Shown here: piece by piece, positions 21,581 through 31,125 of the stretch
How positions within the stretch are numbered: position 1 is the stretch's first letter
Layout: each line of letters starts with the position of its first letter
Source: Sabethes cyaneus
Taxonomy: Eukaryota > Arthropoda > Insecta > Diptera > Culicidae
Assembly (NCBI RefSeq): GCF_943734655.1
Contig: NC_071355.1
Span: 238,710,027-238,774,026 of the forward strand
Length of the DNA stretch: 64,000 bases
Reading direction: 5' to 3'
Translations under genes and position numbers: made by a program
The notes under the pieces: model-generated
Seen by the model: only the letters and a program-made list of their open reading frames with translations
What the model was told of the DNA's origin: nothing
The model's database searches: none

Positions 21581-24500
21581 GGTGGCTCGTGCTGTTTCAA
21601 GCACTCGTCTCCATTCAACTCGGTCTTGGGCCACTCATCGCCAATTTCCTAGTCGTCTCAGAAGTCGCAAATCGCTTTCGACCTGGTCGCGCCATCGTGC
21701 ACGTTGGCCCCCCCTGTTCCTGATGCCGGTGGGGTTGTTGAAGAGGACTATTTTCGTCGCACTGTCGTCCGGCATCCTTACGACGTGTCCGGCCCACCGT
21801 AGCCTGCTAACTTTCGCTAGATGTACGATGGGAGTCTCCCCAAGCAGTGCCTGTAGCTCGTGATTCATACGCCTCCGCCACTCTCCGCTTTCAGTTTGGT
21901 CTCCGCCAAATATCGTGCGCAGCACTTTCCGCTCGAACACGGCAAGGGCGCGTATGTCCTCCGTAAGCAGCGTCACGGCTTCAAGTCTATGAAGAACTAC
22001 CGGTCTAATAAAAGTTTTGTACATTGTTAGCTTCGTGCGGCGGCGTACGCTTCCTGACCGTAGCGTTTTACGAAGGGCAAAGTAGCTTGGATGATTGGAC
22101 GATTTCCCGCTTGGATGCGCCGCTGGATCTCCTTACTAGTGTTGTTGTCCGCGGTCACCCAAACACGATCCCAAATACACGAACTCCTCTACCACTTCTA
22201 GTTCGTCGCCGTCAACGGTTACCGTCCGTGGGAGGCACGCATTTGTTTCCTTTGAGCCTCTTCCTTTCATGTATTTGGTCTTCGACGCATTTATTTTTAG
22301 CCCAATTCTCCTAGACTCCGCTTTCAGTCTGGCGTAGATTGCCTCCGCCGTCGCAAAGTTCCTGGCAATGATATCGAAGTCATCTGCAAAGCCTAGAAGT
22401 TGGCTACTCTTGGTAAAAATCGTGCCTCTCGTTTCGATGCCCGCTCGTCGGATCACCCCCTTCAAGAGCGATGTTGAACAGCATGCAGGATAGACCGTCA
22501 CCTTGTCTCAACCCTCGTCGCGTCTCGAAGGGACTCGATAGTGTCCCAGAGATACGTACGAAACACATCACTCGATCCAATGTAGCTCTGATCAGTCGCG
22601 TCAGTTTGTCCGGAAAACCGTATTCGTGCATTATCTGCCATAGCTTGTCTCGATCGACTGTATCGTATGCTGCTTTGAAATCAATAAAGATGTGATGCGT
22701 GGGCACGTTGTACTCCCGACATTTCTGCAAGATCTGTCGGATAGTAAAAATTTAGTCCGCAGTTGCGCGAGCCCCCCTGAAATCCGCCTGATAGTTCCCT
22801 ACGAAACCTTGTGCTATCGGTGACAGCCGGCGTAACGGGATATGGTAGAGTACCTTGTAGGCGGCGTTTACCAGCGTAATACCACGATAGTTGCAGCAGT
22901 GTAGTCGATCACCCTTTTTGTAGATCGGACAAACCACTCCTTCCATCCATTCCTCCGGTAGCTTTTCTTCCTCCCAAATCCTGGAAATAACCCATTGTAG
23001 AGCGTTTGCTTGCGTTTCTCCGCCATGTTTATAAAGCTCTGCCGGTAGGCGGTCCTTCCCGGCGGCTTTATTGGTCTTCAGCAGCCCGATTTCTCGTTTG
23101 ACTTCTTCGAGATCAGGTGCTAGGACATTACTATCTTCCATGGGCGCTTCTAGGTTAATTTCCGTTCCGCCTCCTTCTGCGACTTCGCCATTGAGGTGTT
23201 TATCGAAGAACTGCTTCCACCTGTCGACCACCTCGCGCTCGTTTGTAATTAGATTCCCTCCCTCGTCCCTACATATGTCAGGTTTCGGTGTGTAGCCCTT
23301 CCGAGTTTGGTTCACGTTCTCATAAAACTTGCGCGTGTCATTAGCTCGGAATAGTTGCTCTAATTCTTCACGATATCTGTCCTCCTTCTGGCGCTTTTTC
23401 CTCCTCAGGATCGTGGTCAACTGGTTCCTAGCTCGTCGGTATTTGGGCAGGCTCTCTCTAGTGGCAATACGTAGATAATTTTTCCAAGCATTTTTTTTCT
23501 CCTCCCCCGCTTGTTGGCATTCCCCATCAAACCAATCATTTTGTGTACTCCGAGGCTCAATACCTAGTGCCGCGGTGGCGGCCTCTCCGATGGCCGAGCG
23601 TATTCTGCCCCAACCGTCTTCGAGGTTTGAAGCACCTAACTCCTCGGAAGAAGGCAGTGCCCCATTCAGCACTCGCACGTAGTTCTCGGCAGCTTGTGGG
23701 TTATCTAGCTGCCTGATGTTCAGCCGAGGAGGGTGGCTTTGACGTGTCCGGTATACGGTGGACAGCTTTGAGCGCACATGTACTGCTACTAGGTAATGGT
23801 CAGAATCAATATCCGCACCCCGACGGGAGCGTACGTTCGTGATGTTAGAGAAGAACCGGCCCTCTATGAGAACGTGGTCAATTTGGTTCATTGTACGTTG
23901 GTCAGGTGATCTCCAGGTGGCTTTGTGGATATCCTTGCGCGGGAAAAAGGTGCTTCGGATCACCAGGCCTCGGGAAGCTGCGAAGTTTATACATCGTTGG
24001 CCGTTATCGTTTGTGTCGGTGTGCAGGCTATGGGGTCCTACCACCGGTCTATACTTTTTTTCCCTACCGACCTGGGCGTTCATATCCTCGATGACGATCT
24101 TGATGTCCCGTGACGAGCAGCTGTCGTACGTTGCCTCCAGCCTCGTAGAACGCTTCTTTCTCATCGTCGGGTCTACCTTCGTGCGGGCAGTGCACGTTAA
24201 TGATGCTATAATTGAAGAAACGGCACTTTATCCTCAATACACACATTCTCTCGTTGATCGCCTTCCAATCAATCACGCGATCCTGCATTCCGCCCAGCAC
24301 TACAAAGCCCGTTCCCAGTTCGTTGGTAGCGCCACCGCTCTGGTAAAACTGGGGCTTTCCGCCACGGATCTTCCATACCTTCTCTCCGTTGCGACAGATT
24401 TCTTGCAGAGCTACGGTGCCGAGTTTGCGGGGTTCCAGCTGTTCAATCAGTACCCGCTCGCAACCTGCGAAATTTAGCGATCTGCAGTTCCAAGTCCCGA

Positions 24501-24850
24501 GTCTCCATTCGTCGTCCTTATTCCGTCGCCTTCTGCCGAATATTCCGCCCCGAATATGCTTGAATGTTGTTAGTTTAAGTTTATTTAGGTGTGTAGCCGT
24601 ACTGGGGCAACACTACCGAGTCTCGCGATGGGGCTGCCATCTTATAGTGCCGAGACTCACTATACCTCCTTCCCGGTTAGTATACGACCTTAGTTTCCAC
24701 CGGGGTTGGTTACCCGATCTCCGCTAAGGTTGCTCGTATTCCGGCTGGTACCACGAGGAGGTCGGGATCGGAGTTGCTGGATAAGAGACTAACGACCACT
24801 ATGGGGTCTATATTCCGCATTATCCAGCCGTTTACCAACCAGGCGGTCAG
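21560..24850 (-). mobile_element. RTE-clade non-LTR retrotransposon, nearly full length
   Basis: A single minus-strand protein is readable from about 24505 to 21570 with few lesions. An apurinic-type endonuclease starts WRLGTWNCRSLNFAG, then has VIEDMNAQVGREKKY, NQIDHVLIEGR and DSDHYLVAVHV. A linker leads to the reverse transcriptase: CPIYKKGDRLHCCNYRGITL, DFKAAYDTVDRDKLW, RRGLRQGDGLSC and LLGFADDFDI, then SKTKYM and VYLGSCLG. The C-terminus has RWAGHVVRMPDDS. Lesions seen: a frameshift near 24160, a CAA-to-TAA stop near 22752, a one-base frameshift near 22460 and others near 22140. The 5' UTR reaches about 24850. The 3' end is a short (GAA)n run inside the gypsy gag fragment, so this copy inserted after the gypsy piece. 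Confidence 0.9.
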
Positions 24851-24853
24851 GCA

Positions 24854-25256
24854 TTAATATTAATATTTTTTGGAAACGACGGTTCTACAATTGATGAAAG
24901 GACGATAGGGGAAAGCAATGAAAATTTTTTTGGGAATGGAGGGGAAAGAGTGGAAAGGAAGAGGGGGGGGGGGGGGGTGTATAGGGTATATAGGTTGCTA
25001 CGCTTAACAAGTTGTCGTTGTGACTCCTACCTGTTGTCCAATGATTATAGCTTGGTTCGACCCATGCACTTTTCAGCATTGGACAAAAGGTAGGAGTCAC
25101 AACGACAACTTGTTAAGCGTTACTACCTATTTTACCCCCCCTCCCCACCCTCTTCATTTTCACTCTTTGCCCTCCATTCCCAAAAAATTTTCATTACTTT
25201 TCCCTAACATCCTTCCATCAATTGTAGAACCATCGTTTCAAAAAATATCAATTAAA
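24854..25256. mobile_element. Long fold-back MITE, about 400 bp
   Basis: The left arm (TTAATATTTTTTGGAAACGA, GGTTCTACAATTGATGA, GGAAAGAGTGGAAAGGA, poly-G, GCTTAACAAGTTGTCGTTGT) and the right arm are inverted copies of each other, joined by about 50 bases around 25045. The arms carry G runs of 10-16 bases at 24963-24978 on one side and C runs on the other. A half copy lies at 7145. No coding capacity; probably a palindromic non-autonomous DNA element. Confidence 0.8.
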
Positions 25257-25299
25257 AGTGTAGAACAAATTTTCTTCTGGTGGGGGGGGGGGGGGGGTT

Positions 25300-25440
25300 G
25301 AATCCCAAAACCTGGCCCTTTGATTTTTCAAAATGCTTCGAGGATTGGAAAAAACGCTATCACAAGTGTATAATGTCTGATGGCGATTATTTTGAAGGGG
25401 ACAAAATAGATATTCATGAAAAATTAATAATTGAAATGAA
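25300..25440 (+). pseudogene. Mariner transposase C-terminal fragment
   Basis: Translation gives FSKCFEDWKKRYHKCIMSDG followed by DYFEGDKIDIHE. This is the well-conserved C-terminal end of mariner-family transposases (consensus F--CF-DWKKRWHKCI-S-GDYFEGD). The rest of the transposase is not present next to it. Its open frame begins in the poly-G run at 25281-25298. Confidence 0.8.
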
Positions 25441-25878
25441 ATTTGCGATACTTTTTGAACAAACCTTGTACAAGTGGCTGAGTGACAAAGGAGTTCCGAG
25501 TAAAATTGGGCAATCAGCTAGTCTATGGAGCTATTTGATTGCAAATGTATATTTGCAACATTTTTCCACTGCAAACATTTTATTTATTTAGACTAAATAT
25601 GTTCCTGTAGCAATCGTTTTTCGTTACTACGATCATTTTATTTATTTGATCAAAACATGATCTTGTTGCTATGCAACACATTAGCAACACATGCGACACA
25701 AAAATGGTTTGAAATGAAAATAAATTTATCGTTTTACCTGACTCGATCGGAATTTTCCGTCGCTTAGGCCTCTCATTTAACGCTTCATATTCCATTTCTT
25801 TGTTCGTTGCTTAGGAAAATTCCTCGTTCGTAACAAGGTACTCTCTATGTTGCCTGAGCCGACTGGATTTTTTCCATC
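25441..25878. repeat. Unassigned AT-rich sequence with short direct repeats
   Basis: Two related segments, CCTGACTCGATCGGAATTTT (about 25737) and CCTGAGCCGACTGGATTTTT (about 25850), each run into CGCTTAGGC, and a third is at 30005. GTTCGTAACAA occurs both near 25830 and near 30225. They look like a local repeat later split by the insertions between 25887 and 30001. Confidence 0.4.
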
Positions 25879-25886
25879 GCTTAGGC

Positions 25887-26160
25887 CAGTGGTGCCCAGG
25901 CATAGGCGTGGTGTGGGCCAAATTAGATCGCCCCATGAGTCCGCGGGCCGCAATGATCCCTGGCCATTTCTGCGAATAACAAAATGGTACAAAAGCAAAA
26001 GCCGATTCACCACAAGATTTAAACTGGAAAGCAATCAGATCTACAATATGCACGAGGTATTACGAGGTATTATCTAAGTGGCCTCTGTGTAATCAAAAAA
26101 ATTATTCATAAGTCCGCCATCCCTCAAACCAGTCCGCGGGCCGCGGTTTGGCCATCACTG
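25887..26160. mobile_element. 274-bp hAT-type MITE with 8-bp target duplication
   Basis: Ends are CAGTGGTGCCC and, inverted, CAGTGATGGCC. Exact 8-bp duplications GCTTAGGC flank it (25879-25886 and 26161-26168). CCGCGGGCCGC-type words lie near both ends. The CAG terminus and 8-bp duplication are hAT features. No transposase; non-autonomous. Confidence 0.85.
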
Positions 26161-26588
26161 GCTTAGGCGTAAGTGCACATTTCAGGGATACCTTTCGTTA
26201 GTTTTAAAGTATTGTTCCGATTATATCAGCCCCTTCGTGAATTTTAGGCTGATATAATTGGAAAACTGAGATAATGGGAAAAATGTTTTTTTGGCTCAAA
26301 GTATGCCAAGTTTACTTATAACTGCATTATTAGGGTGGTCACGTTTCGACATATTAGGGTGATTCAAAAAAAAAAGTTTTAAATGCGGATCAAAAATATG
26401 ATCGAATATAGTAACTATCCTTTTTATGGTTGTCGAAATATAACAATTTGTATGTAAAAAGCACTTAAAAAGCATGTTTTAAAATAACTGTAACTTTTGA
26501 AGATACAACCAGATACAGACAGCTGATACTTGCTTTTACAGGATTTTTGTTGTACATACTTTTATGTGTGAGTTATTTGATCTACCAC

Positions 26589-27083
26589 CAATCCAGCTTT
26601 CCACGAGCTATAATGGCGGCTGATGGGTACAACTTTCTGAAGGGTACAGTTCGGTTTTGACGTTCAATGCAGGAGCAGTCACTGCGGTTACTATGGAAGC
26701 CACTACGGTTGTTTTCTGGTTGGGTGGAAAAATGTAAACATTGTTTAGTTTTCGCAGACCAGCTGAAAAAGAATTTAGTTATACGAAAGCGCAGTTTTGT
26801 GGCTATTCTTTGCTGAAATATCGTCACATTGACCCAATGCAAAGATTATTTCACAAAATGATAGCTAAGAAAGCACCAAAACTTCGCTTCCCTTCAACTA
26901 AATTCCTTTTCGACTGGTGTGAGAAAACTAAATGTTTACAATTTTCCACTCAACCGGCAAACAACCGTAGTGGCTTCCATAGTAACCGCAGTGACTGCTC
27001 CTGCACTGAACGTCAAAACCGAACTGTGCCCTTCAGAAAGTTGGACCCATCAGCCACCATTATCGCTGGTGAAAAATTGGATT
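26589..27083. repeat. Fold-back repeat (family FB-A), complete copy
   Basis: Two inverted arms of about 240 bases meet near 26845. Arm landmarks are TCCAGCTTTCCACGAG, GGCGGCTGATGGGTACAACT, GCAGGAGCAGTCACTGCGGT, GTAAACATTGTTTAGTTTTC and TTTCACAAAATGATAGCT. Related copies are at 33928-34122 (one arm), 35817-36100 and 37275-37507. Arms translate into 60-118 codon frames that simply mirror the repeat and are not genes. Confidence 0.8.
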
Positions 27084-27406
27084 ACCGCCTTGAGTAATAT
27101 TTGAGCTCAAAGAAGTGCTATTTTTCACCGAAAATACTCAATAACTCAGAAAATTTAGAAAATAACGTGTACCTAATGATGTTCCACTAAAACGTGGATT
27201 TTAGTAAGACAAATAACTTTCTAGAACACTATGTACACGTAAAAATTCGCTGTTCAATTCACTGTGCAGTTTGGCCCTTTAAGGGTTAAAACACCTGAAA
27301 CACTCACTCAGGTTGTTCATATGACCTCAAAGAAATCATTGAATAACATATAAGGAATAAAACTGAAGAAAAAACTGATATAATCGAGGGCTGATATAAT
27401 CGGAAC

Positions 27407-27590
27407 TGTGATGATTGGTGATAATTGATGAAACTTCTTTGGGGTCGTCAATTATAATAGGTTTATTCGATTATTCACAAGCACACAATAAATGTTGAAC
27501 TGAACTTGATCGTTGCTAAGAAAGGATTGATTTTGTTTCTGCTGCAACACAGCAAGGCCTGCTAGCATCGATTCTGTGACATTCACCACA
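27407..27590 (-). repeat. 3' LTR of the gypsy element
   Basis: 184 bases, identical to the copy at 29806-29989, with TG...CA ends. It lies downstream of the pol frame on the minus strand, after the polypurine tract. Confidence 0.95.
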
Positions 27591-27609
27591 TCTCCTTTTG
27601 TTTTGCAGA

Positions 27610-29850
27610 TTATGTCCTATCGATGACAAAATCCTGTTGCCATGAGGGTCTGCATACCAGACGGGACGGACGGACAGGTTGTATCGGTTCGGACTGTTCA
27701 CTTGATCCTGGGTTCCTTATTGTACTATTTTCATTCTGATTAAACGGAAATTCAGTCACAGGTTTAGATTCAAAGCTGTCAATTTTCTTAAGGTGAGCTG
27801 TGTTCCTTTCTAGTATACTCCCAGATATAGGATCAAGAATTTTCACCCTGTTTCCAATTCTATCTAAAACGTCGTACACAGTTCTTCCAAATGTTGAAGT
27901 TAGCTTTCCGGTTGAAATAATGTTTTGTAACAACACACGGTCTCCTTTTTGGATGGTAGACACCTGTGCATGGCGCCTCAAGTCTTCTCTTTCCTTTCCT
28001 CTGTATTTCGAAATAGTGTCTCTATCTTGAGTGTCTGAGGTCACTAGGGGCGCTGTTTCGATGTCACTAATTGATGGAAGCTTAGAACGAATGATTCTAC
28101 CTTGTAGTAACACGGAGGGAGCCTTGCCGGTAACGGTGTGTGGGGTTGTGTTATACATTAAGAGATATTGAAGCAAATCTGTCTTCCAATTGCGATTCAT
28201 TGAATGACTGATTTTAAGTCGTTTTAGAAGTGAACGGTTTTGTCTCTCGACTTCTCCATTAGCTTGAGGCCAATATGGAGCAGTATGATTTAATTTAATA
28301 TTTCTCGACTGACAATAATCTTCAAACTCTGTGCTGATGAATTGACGACCATTGTCCAAAGTTATCGTTCTAGGATAACCTTGCCGAACAAAAATAGGTT
28401 CTATGCGTTTGATTGTTTCTTCTGACGTGATTTTTCTCATTATACACACTTCTTTGTAACGGCTGTAGTAATCCACGATTACTAGCAAATATTCATTTGA
28501 CGGCAGTGGCCCAAGGAAGTCCATTGCGACATCTATCCAAGGTTCTCCCGGCATCGTACGACGGTGCATTGGTTCGGGCGCTGAAATCTTGCTTACTAGC
28601 CGACATCCTTCACAATTTTTCACTGTTCTTCTTGCCTCATCATCCATCCCAGGCCACCATACTCGATCACGTAACCGAGATATCATTAATGTCTCTCCAG
28701 GATGGCCTTCGTGCGCAAGCTGTAACATCCTTGCTCGCAGACTTTGGGGAATAACAATTCTACATCCGCGTATGACGTATCCCTCAAGCAGACTGAGGTC
28801 GTTTTGAAATGGCGTATACTTCTTTGCTCTACTTCTAATTGTTTCATTGCTCCAATCAGCCGTTTCCAACGCATCTTTAACTAATAGTAGTTCAGGATCA
28901 GTATCCAAGGCGTTTTTTATCTCTGTTACATCAATGGCTACCGATTCAGTGATAGCATTGATATAGATCTGATCGTCACAATTATCTACGTCTTTACTAT
29001 CGGTTGCTGAAGAGAGTCGAGACAACGAATCTGCTATGTTCTCTTTGCCGGGCTTATAAATTATTCGGAATTTAAAGGGTTGTAATCTGAGCACCCACCT
29101 CTCTATGCGCCCAGGAGGTTGTGATGTTGGTTTAAAAATTGCTGTTAAAGGTCGGTGATCGGTTTCCAGTTCAAAGTCTCTTCCAATGAGATATAGCCGA
29201 AATTTTTCAACGCTCCAAACGATGGCGAGTGCTTCCTTCTCAGTTTGGCAATAACGGCGTTCGGTTGGAGAGAGGCTCTTGCTGGCGTAAGATATAACAA
29301 CAGGTTTATCATCATTTTCATCTTCGTACTGTATCAGAACAGCACCTAACCCTACCGGTGATGCATCTGCAATCACTCTGGTTCGGCGGTTATTGTCAAA
29401 ATACCCAAGCACTGGTGCTGAACAAACAGCCTTCTTTAAACTATCGAAAGCTTTTTGGTGCTCATTTGTCCAATTGAATTTTTGTTTACCTATTATCAAC
29501 TGGCGAAGGTTGAAAGTTTTCGTGGCGAGATCGGGGATAAACCTGCCAATATATCCTACGAGTCCCAGGAAGCTCCGCACTTCCTCTGCAGTCCTAGGAG
29601 GCCGGAACTGCTGAACAGCTATTATTTTGTCGTCCATTGGTCTGACTCCCTGTTGAGAAATATGGTGGCCCAGGAAATCAGTTTCAGTAACACTGAATTG
29701 GCACTTTTTTGTGTTTAGAACAACATTGTGTGATTCTAGTGTTTGCAGAGCATGTTTGAGAGCTGCATTGTGTTCAGATTCCGTTTTGCCATATATAAAA
29801 TGTGATGTGATGATTGGTGATAATTGATGAAACTTCTTTGGGGTCGTCAA
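27610..29850 (-). CDS. Ty3/gypsy Pol remnant: RT end, RNase H, integrase (746 codons, open)
   Basis: Open from 29850, but the first 15 codons are LTR-derived; real pol sequence begins at about 29805, just after the point where the catalytic YxDD would lie (IYGKTESEHN). It then shows the RT thumb (LNTKKCQFSVTETDFLGHHI), RNase H (VIADASPVGLGAVLIQYED, EKEALAIVWSVEKFRLYLIG, TDHRPL), an integrase HHCC zinc finger (HEGHPGE...CEGC) and an integrase core with three acidic residues in MDFLGPLP, TLDNGRQFIS and GEVERQNRSL. No stop or frameshift interrupts it, consistent with a young insertion. Without the RT palm it cannot reverse-transcribe on its own. A translation start for this truncated frame is not evident. 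Confidence 0.9.
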   Translation of the reverse strand: MTTPKKFHQLSPIITSHFIYGKTESEHNAALKHALQTLESHNVVLNTKKCQFSVTETDFLGHHISQQGVRPMDDKIIAVQQFRPPRTAEEVRSFLGLVGYIGRFIPDLATKTFNLRQLIIGKQKFNWTNEHQKAFDSLKKAVCSAPVLGYFDNNRRTRVIADASPVGLGAVLIQYEDENDDKPVVISYASKSLSPTERRYCQTEKEALAIVWSVEKFRLYLIGRDFELETDHRPLTAIFKPTSQPPGRIERWVLRLQPFKFRIIYKPGKENIADSLSRLSSATDSKDVDNCDDQIYINAITESVAIDVTEIKNALDTDPELLLVKDALETADWSNETIRSRAKKYTPFQNDLSLLEGYVIRGCRIVIPQSLRARMLQLAHEGHPGETLMISRLRDRVWWPGMDDEARRTVKNCEGCRLVSKISAPEPMHRRTMPGEPWIDVAMDFLGPLPSNEYLLVIVDYYSRYKEVCIMRKITSEETIKRIEPIFVRQGYPRTITLDNGRQFISTEFEDYCQSRNIKLNHTAPYWPQANGEVERQNRSLLKRLKISHSMNRNWKTDLLQYLLMYNTTPHTVTGKAPSVLLQGRIIRSKLPSISDIETAPLVTSDTQDRDTISKYRGKEREDLRRHAQVSTIQKGDRVLLQNIISTGKLTSTFGRTVYDVLDRIGNRVKILDPISGSILERNTAHLKKIDSFESKPVTEFPFNQNENSTIRNPGSSEQSEPIQPVRPSRLVCRPSWQQDFVIDRT

Positions 29851-29989
29851 TTATAATAGGTTTATTCGATTATTCACAAGCACACAATAAATGTTGAACT
29901 GAACTTGATCGTTGCTAAGAAAGGATTGATTTTGTTTCTGCTGCAACACAGCAAGGCCTGCTAGCATCGATTCTGTGACATTCACCACA
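29806..29989 (-). repeat. 5' LTR of the gypsy element
   Basis: 184 bases, identical to 27407-27590. The normal leader and primer-binding site that should follow on the minus strand are gone: at 29805 the sequence is already pol. Confidence 0.95.
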
Positions 29990-30003
29990 GGAACCATACT
30001 GTA

Positions 30004-30882
30004 TTGCCTGACCCGATCAAAATCGCTTAGGCGACTTCCATTTTTTTTATAGTCGACTGACTGTTCTATTCTTCATTCACAAACTTATCCCCCATATCTC
30101 GGGTTTCAGGTTCTTCTCGTCACCAAATATAGTAGTTGAAGAAATTTATTCGTAACATTATTAATATTTATTTATTTTTGAAATAAAATTTTTGTCGTAA
30201 AATTTTTATCGCTTCTTTGTTTGTTCGTAACAAATTACATTCTCCTGGAGTGAAAACCAGCAAGAATACTTATCTCTTCTCAGGCTTGGCTTGAAGCACC
30301 TGACTACGGCTCTTGCTACGCAACAAACGGCGCAACTTCAGCTGATTTCGCCTTGTCAACACGAGCAGCCCGTTTGCAGCATAAAGTTTGTAGCACTCAG
30401 ATGGCCACACAGTAGGTGTTGCTTTTTTCGCTCGCCGGTCGTCGTCACAAACGAATCGAAACATGAACTGCGACAACCAACGACTGGCGACGATAGCAGT
30501 GTGCGGTGCGGCGAAAAACAGCATAAATAAGCCGAAAAAATGACAGCTTCGCGGTGGCCATAATAGTAGTAGAAGGCACTTACAAAAAAAAACCGACCGG
30601 AGAGCGAGTGCCTACTAAACAACACAAACCGCGCATGTTTGACCTTCCACCAAGGTGACCGCATCCGAACGGAGGAATCGTCGGCTCACTCGTAGTGCAA
30701 CTGTGGCTCCGAACGGTTCGGAATTAAGTGTGTTCTGCTCTACTACAGCTCTGGTCCCTTTTAGCCTGCTGCTAATTGCTATAGAAAGTAAAGTTTGTCA
30801 AAGTGTCTATTGTCTGTATTGTTGGGATTTGTGATTGTGACTATTTGGGACAGTTTCTGGAACCGTAAGCACAGGCAGGAAA
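30004..30882 (+). promoter_or_regulatory. GlyP: GlyP upstream region, probable promoter and 5' UTR
   Basis: Sequence up to about 30240 is AT-rich and repeats pieces seen near 25.7-25.9 kb. From about 30270 to 30882 the composition is more GC-balanced and non-repetitive, ending at the GlyP start codon context GGAAAATG. The transcription start is probably in 30650-30800, but no clear TATA box or initiator decides it. A 79-codon plus-strand frame at 30291-30530 is not recognised as a gene. Confidence 0.45.
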
Positions 30883-31125
30883 ATGTCGAAACCACAGTCG
30901 GACGAGCAGAAGCGGAAACAGATCAGTGTCCGCGGTATCTCGGTACTGGAGGATGTCAATGAAATCAAGAGAGGCTTCAATCGTCACCTTCACTACACCC
31001 TGGTGAAGGATCGTAACGTAGCCACGGTGCGCGATTACTACTTTGCGCTGGCCCACACCGTTAAGGACCATCTGGTGTCCCGCTGGATCCGAACGCAGCA
31101 GCACTACTACGAACGGGACCCCAAG
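30883..31125 (+). CDS. GlyP: GlyP exon 1 (residues 1-81)
   Basis: Encodes the N-terminal regulatory segment with phosphorylatable Ser15 and the motif VLEDVNEIKRGFNRHLHYTL. It ends ..GACCCCAAG before donor GTAAGG, phase 0. The open frame continues into the intron for 47 codons that are not part of the protein. Confidence 0.97.

Larger units (their letters stand above)
27407..29989 (-). mobile_element. Ty3/gypsy LTR retrotransposon, young, internally deleted
   Basis: Two 184-bp LTRs, 27407-27590 and 29806-29989, appear identical base for base and read TGTGATGATT...CACCACA on the plus strand. Exact 5-bp duplications GGAAC flank the element (27402-27406, 29990-29994). A polypurine tract AAAAGGAGA sits next to the 3' LTR (27592-27600, minus strand). 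The primer-binding site, gag, protease and most of the reverse transcriptase are missing: the 5' LTR runs straight into the pol frame at 29805. Identical LTRs mean recent insertion. Short LTRs resemble the mag-like lineages, which is inference. Confidence 0.95.
26207..30001. mobile_element. TA-flanked Tc1/mariner-type element, split by a Ty3/gypsy insertion
   Basis: The left end AAGTATTGTTCCGATTATAT and the inverted right end CAGTATGGTTCCGATTATAT (ending at 30001) are terminal inverted repeats of about 25 bases, each bordered by TA (26205-26206, 30002-30003). Without the gypsy insertion (27407-29989 plus one 5-bp duplication) the element is about 1.2 kb. It holds a second palindromic element at 26589-27083 and GATATAATC repeats near both ends. 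No transposase is visible. The superfamily call rests on the TA duplication and the CAGT-like end. Confidence 0.65.

Noticed and set aside
26582..27104. Similar 60-118 codon peptides recurring in the FB-A arms
   Set aside because: The peptides recur because the DNA arm recurs; they appear on opposite strands of the palindrome and lack any conserved-coding signature.
29806..29850. First 15 codons of the gypsy frame as real protein
   Set aside because: They are translated LTR sequence upstream of the deletion junction.
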